64,000 bases of DNA from Teratosphaeria epicoccoides (GCA_021401465.1 JADDMT010000119.1:19317-83316), one strand, 5' to 3'; shown: positions 1-11,574, numbered from the stretch's first letter. The notes: generated from the sequence alone by a model not told the origin. A program made the numbers and translations.

Positions 1-199
1 GTTCTCCTGTGCCTTCAGCCTGGCCTCTAGCTAGTCTTGCCAGGTTCCTAGACTCCACTTCGCTTATTCAAGTCCACTTCACTTTCTACCTCTTTTCACT
101 TCACTTCTATTCATCGCCATCTAAGCCATTGTAGGGGCGCTCCTAGGCCCGTGCTAGTACGTCCCTTGCCGTATAAAAAGCGCCCTTCGCTATCGCTCT

Positions 200-3100
200 T
201 GCTTCCTTTCTCTCACATGCTTACCTTAAACCGTAAGCCCCCCTTCCCTCTTTCCCCTACTTTCTGGCTCTTTCTCCGGGATTCCGGGTGATACTAACTA
301 GAACCAGATAGCTCCCGCCCTCTACTACGTCGACTGCGCTCTCTAGGGCGTAGATTACGTCCCCTAATCAGTATGTTCAGGAGTCCTCGTCGTTGTTCCC
401 GGCTTCAGCTAAAGAATCTGTCTAGTCTACCTGAGCCCGCGCCTGCTAGCGCTACGCTAGCAAGCGCTTAAACTGCAAAGCCCTGTACGCGTTACTCGGT
501 GTCCGCGTAAAATGCTCCGCTAACTTGGCTAGCCCCGCTCTCGCCCACATCTCCTACGCCTCCTAGACCTGTTCCTAGGACGCCGACAGGTATGACCTGT
601 TCCCCGGGAGGTTTTGCACGGCTAACATCGCGGCAGCGCCGCCGCGCACAACGACCTAGCGAAGGTCCTCAAGGCCTGGCAGGCCTTAGGGCCTTTGTAG
701 TCGGCAGGTCTGCTGTCCGGGTATGTTCCATTAGTGTCCTCCAGGATTCCGCCGCTAACCTCGAGTAGCGTCGTAGCCTAGGAGGTCATGGGGACCGTGG
801 GTGCCGCTATCGCCTAGTAGGGCCTCCTGTGAGTTCATCCCGTACTCTGTGTGTTTCTGCGCGCTAACAGTTCGGAAGGTCCGGGGGCGTTCTACTAGCG
901 CTTACCCTAGGTAGGCGGCGGGAGAACGTTGCTAGTAAGGGCGAGAGCCCTCGTCGCCGTCAGTCTGGCGCTGCTGCCCGGGGCTCTGACCGAGAGGCCG
1001 GGGACTCTAACGGCAGCCTGGTTGGCGAGTCTGGGGGGTCTAGCGAGGGCCCCTCGGGCGACAGGGGGGCTAGCCCCGCTAGTGAGGCCCCTAGTGACAA
1101 TCCCGCCTGATTGTCGCTAGGGTCCTCCATCCTCAGCGCGGGGGCCTGTGGCCGGGGGGGGTTTTTTCTTCTTTTCTTTCTTTTGTTGTATAAATAGCTA
1201 CCTAATGTCAATTTTCCCCTCTAACTTTTGTCCTTTCCTAAACGCCTGTACTCCTCATTACGAATGCTAGATTCCCTTTGCTAGGTCCTGCATCTCGCTT
1301 CCTTTTTCTTCTTGTCCTACCTCTCTCTAGGGCCGTCGTTGTTCTCCGCGCTTCCCTAAGCCCGCTCGAAGCGGTCTATTGCTTCGGTGTCCATTAGGTT
1401 TTCTAGGGGCTCCTATGTAGGTTTATAGTACCCTGACCATTTTACTAGGACCTCGCGTCCTCTCCCCCTTCTCTTGTCCCTCGCGCAGAGTATCTCTTCT
1501 ACTAACTACTCTTCGTGCGACTTAAACAGAAGGGGGTCCGGCTGTTCGTCGTCGTTCTCCTGCCTAGGCATAGGGTCCTTGCCCGCTAGTCTTAGCAGGT
1601 CAGTATAGAACACTAGGTGTATGTTATTCGGGAGCCTAGTCAAGCGGATAGAGACTAGTAATAACACTTCGGCTACCATGTACTTCGCATGCTTAGCGTC
1701 TAAGCTTTTCTTAGGTCTCTCTGTAGTGTAGTTCCGTAGATCTAGCCAGACCTTGTCACTGACTTTATAAATTAGGGCGGGGTTCTAGCGTTTATTAGCG
1801 GACTCCTCCTGTTCCTACGCGGAAGCCGCCATTGTTGCTTAGCAGATTCCCGTTATGTCCCGAATCTTTCCTACAAACGTCTTTGCCCTCTCGGCTGCCT
1901 TTAACAGGCTAGGCCCTGCGGGGTCCTCGGTTAAAGGTACGGGGCCCTGTGCTTCGTAGCTATAGGTAGCGAAGAAGGGGCTCATGCTAATTCCCGAATG
2001 ATACCTCCCGTTTAGCGCCAGTTAAGCCACAGGGAGCTATTGCTTCTAGTCGGATTGCTCATAGTTAATATAGTTCCGGAGGTACGCTTGTACTTCTTGG
2101 TTTAGGCGTTTAGGGCCTCTGTCTGTTTGTAGGTAGTACGTGGAGCTTAACCGCTAGGACACGCCTATTCCTTTGCAGAAGGTCGTCTAGAAGGTGCTAG
2201 TCTAGTTAGTGCCCTAGTCGCTCGTAATAGCTGTCAGCATTCCATGGTACCGGGCCTAGCAATCTATGAACTTCTCCGCGTACTCCTCTACTTTCATGCT
2301 AGGCATCGCCTGCAAAACCACGTACTTGCATAGGCGATCCTTGATAACCTATAGGTATCGACATCCCTCGGAATCAGGCAAGTCTGTCATGAAGTCCATG
2401 GAGATCTCCTAGAAGAATCTGTCAGGAACCAGTAATGGCTTTAGTAGTCTGTGCTTATGCTCTCTCTACACTTTGTTGCGACTGCAGTAGTCGTAGTTCC
2501 TTAGGAACCGCCGGACATGCTTAGACAGTAACGGCTAGTAGAAGTCGCGCCCTAGGATCATCGTCGTGGCGTCCCGTCCTAGGTGCCCGTATACTGCAGC
2601 GTCATGCACAGACAGAATAAGCTTCGTCCTAAGCATGTCGTTGCTTTCGTCGTTAGAGTCCGAGGTCTCGTCCCTAGGCTGACTGTCGTTTGCTCCTCGG
2701 ACCCATAGTTTGTCGCGGTATCGCAGGAAGCCCCTCTTGTTGATCTTGTAGTCCCCCGCTTGTAGTTTCAGCCTCGCTCTGGCTAGTAGCGCCTAGGAGC
2801 CGCTCTTTACTACTTTCAACACTGTCGAGTACAGCTCGTCTTTCTCTACTATGGCTGCCTATAGGTCATTAAGGGTGCTGTCCTGGAACGGCCCCATGGG
2901 CTCCTAGTTAGAGGTTGCGGAGTTAGCGAATTGCTGTTCGTTCTCTACGGTAGTAGGTAACAGGCCGATCGGGGTGATCGGTATGACGTCCCTGCTCTCA
3001 TCTACAGGGTCCGGCTAACTCTCCACGACTTCTAGGTCCAAAAACCTCCTAAACCGTGATTCCTTATCTTCTGCCCCTAGCGTGTCCTGTTCTCGTCTTG

Positions 3101-5100
3101 ACAGCGCGTCTAGGACTACTCCTTCGGCGCCCGGGCGATATACTAGGGAAAACTGGAATTACGCGAGGGTTTCGTACTACCGTATCTGCCGCTCGGACAG
3201 CTGTCGCTTGACTATGAAGTACTCCAGGTTTTTGTAGTCCGTGAGAATAGTGAAGGGCCTACACGACTTCAGCTCGGGGCCCTAGAACTTCAGACTAGAT
3301 ATCACGGCTAGCATCTCTTTGTCATGGATGTCGTAATTAATCTCCGCCTTGTTAAGTTTCTACGAGAAGAAGCCTACTAGTCTCCGGACTCCGTTGTTTT
3401 CTTGCAGGAGAGCCGCCCTTAACGCAAACCCGCTGTAGTTAGTCTCTAAAAAGGTCGGCAGCTCCGGGTTCCATTGAGAAAGGACTAGCGCCGAACAGAA
3501 CTTCGCTTTTAGCGTTCTAAACGCGGACTCCTCGAGTTCCCCCTAGGAGAACGGTCTGCCCTTCCCTGTAAGCGCCGTCAAGGGCCCGGCCGTCTTCGAG
3601 TAGTTCGGGATGAACATCCTGTAGTAGTTAGCGAAGCCGAGGAATCTACGGACTTCCTTTTGTGTTTTTAGTCGCTCCTAGTTACGCACGGCCTCTACCT
3701 TTTCTGGCTCGGTCCCTACGCCCTTTCTGTCGGCGTGTATTATGAACCCTAGGTACTTGATATCCTTTTTGGCGAACTCGCTCTTCCTAGAGTCAAGGTA
3801 GAGGCCCCTGTCCTAGAGCTTCTAGAGTACTCGCGTTACTTTGGCGAAATAGTCTTCTCGCGAACCGCCGCTATATATGATGACGTCGTCCATGTACGCG
3901 GAGGCGTAGTCGTCTAATTCCTCGCGTAGCAGTGTGTTAATATATCGTTAGAACGTTGCCAGAGCCCCGGATAAACCGAACGGATACACTAGCCATTCAA
4001 ATGAACCGAACCTCGTGCGAAAGGCTGTCTTGTACTCATGGCCTTTTGCCATACGGATTTGGTAGAAGGCTGACACTACATCTACCTTAGTGAGCTACCG
4101 GGCGCCCGTGAGGTTCCTTAAGGTCTCTAGTATTAACAGGAGGGGGTACCTATCTTGCTTTGTGATCGCATTAAGGGCGCGGTAATCGTAGCAGAACTAG
4201 AGCCCTCCCCCTAGCTTCTAGACAAAGAGCACGGGAGCCGCAGCCTCTAAGTTAGTAGGCCGAATGAATCCCTTCCCTAACAGTTCATCTAAGGACTTCC
4301 TTAAAACTAGTAGTTCCTCCTTCGACATGCCGTATAGGGGTCCCCACGGCAGAGCCGGCTAGGATCCGTCTAGTTCTTCGCGGAGTTCGATGCGGTAGTC
4401 GATACTAGGGCGGTGTGGCGCTAATTTTTCCGCTTCCTGGCGGCAGAACAGCGGAGCCATGTGCTGAAGCTCCGGAGGTAACGCCTTCTTCAACTCGTCT
4501 AGCGTCGGATATTCCTTTGCCTTTAAGGCCTCCGCGACATCCGCCGTCGCGGTCGCGCATACCTGGGTAAAGTTCCTGCGGTCCTCGTATTCTCGGTAGT
4601 TCCATCCTTCGTTTATCTACTGTCCCGCTCTTCTATGCTAATACCGACGCCTTTCTGGCGCGGTCCGCACTTTATTGTGAGCCTTCTAGGGGTTCCCTAG
4701 TATTAGGGGGAAGGCTAGATCCTTTACTACGTATGCGTACACTAGTTGCTAGAACCCCTCGATTTCCATCCGGAAGGCGACTACTCCTTCTACCGCGGAG
4801 TCTCGCATCGACGCTGTTGCGCCCCTCGCTATGCGTGACTCCTTGCTTATTAAGCTCAAGCCGAGACCTTTTGCTAGGTCTCCGTTAATTGCAGCGTAGC
4901 ATTAGCACCCTTCATCGATGAGAGCTGATGTCCCGGTATTATTTGCTAGGACTACATCAGTATAGATCAGGTTCCCGTCCATGGATCCCTTAACTCTCTC
5001 CTATCCTTCTGCTAATGTCTCCGTTACTCCTGCTTCCTGACTCCGAGCGGGAGTCAATCTTTTCCCGAGTTGTTCCTCCCGGGTTCCTCTGCTATTCTAT
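200..5100 (-). pseudogene. pol of the gypsy element (protease, RT, RNase H, integrase, chromodomain), stop-riddled
   Basis: One minus-strand frame carries the protease-like string GTSALIDEG (about 4950-4913, DEG instead of the usual DSG/DTG). It then has the RT entry motif FIRPTN (about 4265), the RT motif YMDDVIIY (3896-3873) and the RNase H part FTILTDYKNLEYF (about 3250). Integrase follows, with a Cys-containing HHCC region near 2480 and MDFMTDLPDSEG near 2399, then a chromodomain reading VLVKWSGYYKP (about 1465-1430). After the chromodomain the same frame continues, interrupted mainly by TAG, through a basic stretch KRKKRRKN (about 1185) and a Pro/Arg/Ser-rich tail to about 200. No function is recognisable in that tail. 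Confidence 0.85.
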
Positions 5101-6286
5101 CGTCCTCTAGCGATGGCGACACTCTAGTCGTATTGATCCGGGCTAGGGGTGTGGCCGAGGCGTAGGGACACCCCTTGACTTAGTGTCTAGACGCTCCGTA
5201 GCGGTAGCACAGGTTATTCTCCTAGCGTTTCTCTCTCTCCGTGGCGTCTACCCATTTAGCGCGTCGTTTCCCCCCGTTGTTTTGTCGGGGTCCTTTGCCT
5301 TCATATTAGTCTCCTGCGGTACGAGTCGGTGCCATGACCGTATCCCTATCCGCGTCTATTCGGGATCCGACTCTAGGGTTAGGCACCTACATGGCAGCCA
5401 TGGGAATACCTTTAGAGTCCTTGTTCTTTTCTCTTAACTACCTCCTATAGGCCGCCTTAAACTAGTCGGTTACCTCGGAGTTTGTCATGACCCTTTCGAC
5501 CTCCTCCGCAAACGCGTAGTAGTCCCCCTTGTCTCTCACGTTCGCCATGTACATCCTGGCAGGGTTCGAAAACGAATTCTTGAGGTATCTGATCTTCGCG
5601 TTATCTGTCTACTAGTCTCCTCCTGCTGACAGCAGGAGTTCGTCGAATTCTAGCTAGTGCTCGTGCCATGGCTAGCCTGCTGCGTGTCGGAGGTTCGTGA
5701 GCTGTTCTAGAGCTCTCGCCATCTCGTTACTATCCGCGAACACGGCCTCGAGTTACATGAGGAAAGCTTCAGGGTCCTTCGCTCTGTCCGGGCCTCCTTT
5801 CTCCCAGAAATGGCACATCCGGGCATGCTAGCGAGCGGGGAGAGTGTCGTAGATTGTGTTCTAGTAATAATCCACGCCTATCGGGGGTTTTACCCTAGAG
5901 CGCGCCCTAAACGAACTCCTAATACGGAGCAGGTAATCCCTAAACGATTTGGCTTTTCTGTCCCACGTTAGTAGCCTCTATTCTCGGGGTCCTGTCGGTT
6001 CTACGACGGAGTTCGCACGCGTTGCTACGGCTAGCGCGTCCGCGAGGGTCTTCAGTAGCTCCTCCGACAGGACGCCCGGGTTCTGTCGCTATCAGGACTC
6101 CGATTCATTTAACGCGGCCCTCGTGGCTGTCAGCTCGGCCATAATTTGCTGTTGCTAGGTATGCATTCCCTTGACGACATGGCGCATTTCTGCTAACGCT
6201 TCCTCGTTTGTGGATCCTTTAGACACTAGGGTTAATTGGCTAGGGGACGGCCTATCTATAGTGAAATTGATCGTACTTAATGTCAT
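5100..6286 (-). pseudogene. gag of the gypsy element, stop-riddled
   Basis: The frame opens with ATG at 6286 and reads MTLSTINFTID, then continues through many in-frame TAG codons and an adjacent TGA-TAG pair. The central part resembles a retrotransposon gag capsid region. The C-terminal part (about 5211-5167) holds a zinc knuckle of the pattern C-x2-[C]-x4-H-x4-C in which the second Cys is read as Tyr (TAC instead of TGC), a G-to-A change that fits RIP-type mutation. The reading frame differs from pol (first base 1 versus 2 modulo 3), so the intact element would need a frameshift between gag and pol. Confidence 0.75.
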
Positions 6287-7275
6287 GGGTAAACAGCGTA
6301 TACACAGGGGTTCATGTAGTATTTAACAAGTACGATGGGGAGAGAAGGACTATCTGCTAGCTGTCCGGTCTTTTATAGCCGGCTTCGTCAGGGGTCGCAC
6401 AGGCCCTAGCCTGTGCCAAGACTCAGGGCTTCGCCCTTCACAACTATGATTAGACTATAAGTGTCCTTATTGTCTAACTATCCTGTATGTATGTTAAAAG
6501 TGCATGTATAGGTTCTCCCTGCTATAATGTAGAGTATTACCTTTGTCATACTTACTACGTAATAGTAGTATAAGTTACTACTCTTCCCTTTCCCCTTCCT
6601 CTTAATTAAGCTTCTTCTTGTAGCTAAGGGTAATATGTCGCTACTATAACGTTCTATAGCTTATGTCATATCCATTCGTAGACAATACATCTAGTATCTC
6701 CTTATTAGTAGACTACTAGCACTAGTGTTAGTACTCTATAAGGCAGTTAACCTTTACTATGACTTTACCTCTAATATAAAGTGCATATTTGCAGAAGCCC
6801 TAATCATTAAGCTACCTTGCAAGGCAACTGCGACTAATAATCGTCTGTTCTTCCTACATGATAGTCTCCTAGATGTTAACATGGCAGACGCTAATAGCTA
6901 TAGCTTACTATACATACTTGTGCTAGTGTAGCTAGTCAATTACCTGAGGTGGCATGGTGAAAACAACAACGATATTGGTGCTGATAGATTATTGTTGATA
7001 GGTATATAGGCCTATATATAGGTGTTAGAAGGTCGATTCTTGATGTGGCCGTAAGCCAAGAACACCCCTCATGTGGAATTGGCACATTTGGACCGCCGTC
7101 GAAAGGCTCCGCTGAATTACAGTTTAGCTCCTTGAATTGCGTCGCGCCAGTCGTCAGCGCGTTGAAACCCGATGTTGCTGAAACACAACAGACACTGTAC
7201 GCGTCCGCAATGCCCACACCCAAGCCAGACAGCGTGCTCTAGTCCAGTCCGCTGCGAAGCTCCAAATATAACATC
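6287..7275. other. AT-rich non-coding stretch with possible 5' LTR, then inverted-repeat copy and ARP1 upstream region
   Basis: From 6287 to about 7000 the sequence is AT- and TAG/CTA-rich without a credible gene, and is the expected place of the element's 5' LTR. No matching LTR partner is visible in the window. The left copy of a 31-bp inverted repeat lies at 7070-7100. The last 170 bases are the upstream region of ARP1. Confidence 0.5.
7070..7100 (-). repeat. Left copy of 31-bp inverted repeat flanking the gene island
   Basis: The reverse complement of this segment is identical over 31 bases to 62043-62073. The shared core, read outward from the island, begins GACGGCGGTCCAAATGTG. A weaker match (GTGTTCTTGG versus GTGTTTCTTGA) continues about 15 bases outward. 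The copies face away from each other, toward the two transposon blocks. Confidence 0.85.
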
Positions 7276-8538
7276 ATGGCCGACCTCCACAACACCCCGA
7301 TCGTAATCGACAATGGCAGCGGCACCATCAGGGCCGGTTATGCAGGCGAGGACCTGCCGAAGTGTTTCTTCCCATCTTTCGTAGGACGACCAAAGCACCT
7401 GAGGGTCTTGGCTGGTGGACTGGAAGGCGACGTCTTCATTGGCAAAAGAGCAGAAGAGTTGCGAGGCTTGTTGAAGATTCGGTATCCTCTCGAACATGGC
7501 ATCGTCACAAATTGGGATGACATGGAGCGCATATGGAATCACATATACGGCGAGGAACTCAAGACATTGAGCGAAGAGGTATGTCGTGGCTGAGGTCAGT
7601 CAGGGTGGTTTCCGGGTGGGAAGCCTGCACGCTAACTGCTGTCAGCACCCCGTGTTGCTCACAGAAGCGCCCTTAAACCCACGCGCGAACCGAGATACAG
7701 CTGCGCAGATCCTGTTCGAAACATTCAATGTGCCAGCGCTCTACACCTCAATCCAAGCTGTTCTCTCATTGTACGCCTCGGGTCGGACCACAGGCATGGT
7801 ACTGGATTCAGGAGACGGCGTTTCACATGCGGTGCCGGTCTACGAAGGCTTTGCGATACCCAGCAGCATCCGGCGGATAGATGTAGCCGGTCGGGATGTC
7901 ACAGAACACTTGCAAACTTTGCTGCGGAAGCAGGGAAGCGTGTTCCATACCAGCGCTGAGAAGGAGATCGTCAAGAAGATCAAGGAAACCACGTCTTACG
8001 TTGCACTGGATCCGAAGAAGGAAGAGAAGGAATGGCTATCATCTGGTGGTCGCGGTGCAGAGTCAAAAACCGTCGAGTACTCTTTACCGGACGGCCACAA
8101 AATGAAAGTAGGCGCCGAGCGCTTCCGGGCACCTGAGATACTTTTTGACCCCGAAATTATTGGACTCGAATGGCCTGGTCTACATCAGATTGTCGTTGAT
8201 GCCATCAACAGGGCCGATATGGACCTACGAAAGTCGCTGTTTGGCAGTATAGTGCTGTCGGGAGGTTCGACCATGATCAAAGGCTTTGGTGATAGGCTGC
8301 TGCACGAAGTCCAGCGGCTCGCGGTGAAGGACATGCGCATCAAGATCTTTGCGCCACCAGAGCGACTGTACAGCACGTGGATTGGTGGCAGTATCTTGGC
8401 GGGCCTTAGCACGTTCAGGAAGATGTATGTGAGCATTGACGATTGGCACGAGAGTAAGTGGGACAATTTCGCCCGAAAAAAAGACCGCATCGCTGACAGC
8501 TCGTTGATCCCGACATCATTCACCAGAAATTCGCATGA
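7276..8538 (+). CDS. ARP1: Centractin (actin-related protein 1), dynactin filament subunit
   Basis: Arp1 forms the short filament of dynactin, the dynein activator that moves nuclei and vesicles along microtubules. The exons are 7276-7578 and 7646-8453, plus a last exon best placed at 8507-8538. The N-terminus has the actin-fold phosphate loop (VIDNGSGTIRAGYAGEDLPK), then LTEAPLNPRANRD and the adenosine-binding segment VLSGGSTMIKGFGDRL; the C-terminus has WIGGSILAGLSTFRKM. Intron 1 (7579-7645) has GTATGT, CTAAC and CAG. The product is 380 residues with the last exon at 8507, the usual length of fungal Arp1. The oddity is the second intron. The conserved tail NPDIIHQKFA is recovered in frame only if the intron 8454-8506 ends in TG. 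The nearby CAG at 8497-8499 gives an early stop. Confidence 0.93.
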
Positions 8539-9717
8539 GCACGCAAGCCCAGAACCGAGACATTTCCAGGAGCAGTCTATACAGTGTTCGCCACACGCAC
8601 GCCGAGCGTCTGAGGAGTAGCCCCGTCGAAGCAAGGCGCTGGCCGATGTGATCGGCCCGCAGAAGGACACTGGGCGCTTGGGCACACACCATCCGTTGGT
8701 GAATGCAGCCACTTGCTTTTCCAGTCCCTTGACGACCCGCCGAGTGTAGCTCACCAGGCCTGCAGAAAGGACGTCGGCGTCATGCACCAACAGCACCTTT
8801 CAGTCTCCTGACGTCCTGTATGCTTGCAGCCACGCTTCAGTAGCGGCTGCGAAACGAGACTCTTGCCGAAGTCATCATCAGACGCCTGTACTTGTCTGCG
8901 AAGATTTTGGTAGAGCTCTGCAGGCGCTCTGCCGAGTCCTGGACAGACGCTCGTCGGTCGTGTCTTGTTAGGGCTCCGTAGAAGGTAGCGACGTGCTTGT
9001 TTTGCCTGCGAATTATACCAAGACTCGCTTTCCTTTTCGAAAGAGCTCGTTCCCAGAGCAGGTACCATTGCCGCATTTAAGCCTGATCTCACTACTTCCG
9101 CTGCTCACTCCATCAGCATCGCACCGGTGCAGCGCGATTATCACCTCCGCCAGCCGCCGTTCGCGAGGCCAACGATCTGCGCGGCGGCTTGGGCACTGGT
9201 GTGCTAACAATCACGGCAAATAACCAAGTAAGTCCGAACGGAAGAGCGTATAATGTATGCGCCCGTGCCTTGCTGTCTCACATATCAGCGCCATCCGCAC
9301 AGGATCAGGCCCGTCCACTCTCGAAGCCCGGTCTCGGCCCTGCTCGTTCCGACGCGCTCCGGAAGGACGAGACTGCAATGCCGCCAAGTTCGCAGATGTT
9401 GTTCTCTAGTGAAGCTCGGCGGACTCAGGCTTGAATGCCCGAGGACAAGGTCTTCGACTTGTGCCGACGAAACTTCGAGACTGCCAATGTCTGTCGCTGG
9501 GCGCCAAGTAGGTAGAGGAACATTATGGCTCAGAATTTCGGACCTTATGGAACCTCGCAGCAGTGAGATGGAAGGGCCAGCTCGCTCTAGATGCGATAGC
9601 TATCTACACCCAAAAGTATCTGCCAACGCGAGCAATCCGTACTACCACAGAGTCGTCTCTATCATCACGACTGTCCAAGCATATTGACTATACTAGTAAC
9701 GAGGCTCCCCAGCAAAT
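8539..9717. other. Intergenic, no supported gene
   Basis: Several short overlapping frames exist on both strands (for example 8751-9092 minus and 9253-9687 plus). None has a recognisable domain, splice structure or convincing codon use. The minus frame over 8185-8796 is antisense to ARP1. Confidence 0.5.
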
Positions 9718-10043
9718 ATGCGTCTTACACTCCTCACGACGCTTGCAATCTTTACCGCTGGTATCGAGGCGCAACGTAGGGAAGTTGTCAAGGAAACTGT
9801 AAACACAAATCGCTACACCTGGCAACTGATGTTCTGACTCGTCAAGTGATGTCAAGACCTGCGGCACGGATTTGAAGATTGTGAGTAAGGAGTCCGATGC
9901 TTGAACGTCTGCTTCGTCATTGAGAGGCTCATGTTTTAGATCACTGCAGATCTCATGCGACGAAAACGCTCGTGGGACAGAGGAAACTAATTGCGTCTCT
10001 GTACTCTCCCCGCAACAAGGGCTCAGGCCGGGCCTCGCTGCGT
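9718..10043 (+). CDS. Possible small secreted protein (uncertain gene model)
   Basis: An ATG at 9718 opens MRLTLLTTLAIFTAG, a good hydrophobic signal peptide followed by a small residue. The frame stops after 39 codons, but splice signals follow: GTAAAC after codon 27 or GTATCG inside codon 15; acceptors ending TCAAG; then a second intron with GTGAGT or GTAAGG and an acceptor TTTTAG near 9939. One combination yields a short Cys-containing mature peptide ending near 10043; another ends near 10000. I cannot choose between them from sequence alone. No family is recognised. The signal peptide is the only firm evidence. Confidence 0.28.
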
Positions 10044-10344
10044 AGACACGATGTACGCGAATTCATGTTGATGGGCGCAAACTCATATTTGTCTCCGACC
10101 CGGAGAACGGAGGGGTACTGGGAAGGATGGTCCAGGATCTGGTATCTTCATGGCGACAGCGGCGCGGAAGAAACCCGTTGAAACGGTCCAGTGTTGGGGT
10201 TGGGGAGAGAGGTGTCGTGGCAAGTAGGACGAGGGATGCAACTTGTATAACTCCTCAGTAGGTATAACACATGTGTGCCTTTTCAGCTTCGGAGTTAGCT
10301 GCTGCATTTTGAATATGTAACAATTCATACCTTCCACGTGATGT
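10044..10344. other. Intergenic between putative secreted gene and HOM2 3' end
   Basis: A frame at 9972-10181 plus shows no recognisable motif. The stretch probably holds the 3' untranslated region of HOM2, which ends at 10345 on the minus strand. Nothing else is seen. Confidence 0.4.
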
Positions 10345-11574
10345 CTACACGAACCCCTTCAGGACTGCAGCCTCTGCGTTCAGCAGACTGCTACCTGCAG
10401 CTCCGATGATCGTGTTGTGGCTGAGCGCGACAAACTTAATATCGAAGATACCTCCCTCATCCTCCCTCACTCTTCCAACGCTTACGGCATACCCTTTGTC
10501 CGTCTCCCGGTCGAGGCGTGGCTGCGGTCTATCCGGCTCCTCCATCACGACGATTGCTTGCTTAGGTGCTGACGGACAGCCCAGCTTTTGTGCCTCCGAG
10601 ACATACTCGCGCATGGCTCGCTTGACGTCTTCGGCGGACGGTGCAGGACGCTTGGCGAATGTGAGTGAAACGATGGCAGTATGCCCGTCGAGTACCGGCA
10701 CGCGGGTGCAAGTCCCTGAAATCTTCAGGTCATGCTGGTCCTGGAATGCTGTGGCCGCGCCATTGATACCTCCCAAGATCTTGCGTGCCTCTTTTTCCAG
10801 CTTGTCCTCCTCACCAGGAATGTAAGGGACAACATTGTCAATGATGTCCATGCTGCTTACGCCTGGGTAGCCAGCGCCGCTGACCGCTTGAAGCGTAACG
10901 ACGGAGCACTCCTTGATGGGACCAAGCTTGGCTTGTAAAGCAGCGAAAGGGATGACCAGGCCGATGACAGCGCAGTTGGAGTTGCAGACTTGAAAGCCAG
11001 AGGTGTAGTTCCATTGCTCCTTCTGGTGCGGTATGAGGGCGAGATGGTCGAGGTTCACGGTAGGCACGACTAGTGGCACCAATGGGTCCTGGCGGTAGTT
11101 TTTGGCGTTGCTGAAGGTTGGGATGCCGGCGGCAGCAAATGCTTTTTCTGGAGTCGAACGTCGGTTTGGGTTGTACAGAGTATTAAGCAATGACTTACCA
11201 GTATCGCCAGCAATGTCACTGTCCAGTCCGGAAAAGACAATGTCTACCTTGCCCTTGAAGTCTTCCGGCGTGCAGCCACTGACGACCAACGCGCCCAGCT
11301 CTTTGCTCATGGGCACGCTTTGTTTCCATTTTACAGCATTTTCGTACTTCTTCCCTGCTGACTTTGGACTGGCGCCCACGGCAGTGAGGGTGAAGTGAGG
11401 GTGTAACGCCAAGAGGAGAATAAACCGCTGTCCCACGCTACCGGTTGCGCCGAGGACGCCTGGGACAGAAGGTCAGGATATCTCTTGGTCGGTGTGCCTG
11501 TGCCATACTTACTGACCGCACCGCTTCTTTGGGAAGTCCTTGACGGGTACCGTGAAGTGCTCTGCGTCCGCCAT
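10345..11574 (-). CDS. HOM2: Aspartate-semialdehyde dehydrogenase
   Basis: This enzyme reduces 4-phospho-L-aspartate to aspartate semialdehyde with NADPH, the second step toward homoserine, threonine and methionine, in the cytosol. The exons are 11574-11517, 11459-11199 and 11147-10345, giving 373 residues. Splicing rebuilds the Rossmann motif KKRCGVLGATGSVGQRF across intron 1 (11460-11516; donor GTCAGT, with an out-of-frame GTAAGT four bases on). It also rebuilds SGLDSDIAGDTEKAF across intron 2 (11148-11198). The catalytic cysteine is in GFQVCNSNCAVIG, and SGTCTRVPVLDGHTA is the conserved substrate-site block. The gene diverges from the HAD hydrolase gene, whose start is 370 bp away. A Gcn4/CPC1-like TGACTC lies 35 bp upstream of the start. 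Confidence 0.96.

Larger units (their letters stand above)
1..6286 (-). mobile_element. Ty3/gypsy chromovirus-type LTR retrotransposon, mutated (internal region)
   Basis: Read on the minus strand, gag runs from 6286 to about 5100. Pol follows in a different frame down to about 200 or beyond the window edge. Recognisable parts in order are gag, a zinc knuckle, an aspartic-protease-like motif, reverse transcriptase with YMDD at 3896-3885, RNase H, integrase and a chromodomain (about 1470-1385). The order RT-RNase H-integrase-chromodomain defines the chromovirus branch of Ty3/gypsy. The frames are broken by many stops, nearly all TAG at positions where Gln is expected, so the copy is dead. The 3' LTR is not visible and probably lies left of the window. 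A 5' LTR would lie between 6287 and about 7000, but I could not pair it with a partner. Confidence in the family is high; the borders are uncertain. Confidence 0.9.

Noticed and set aside
6936..7223. Minus-strand 95-codon frame sharing GGPNVPIPH with a plus frame near 62070
   Set aside because: The shared peptide is only the translation of the 31-bp inverted repeat; flanking residues do not match, so it is not a conserved protein.
8185..8796. 203-codon minus-strand frame
   Set aside because: Antisense to the well-supported ARP1 exon 2; a shadow of its codon bias.
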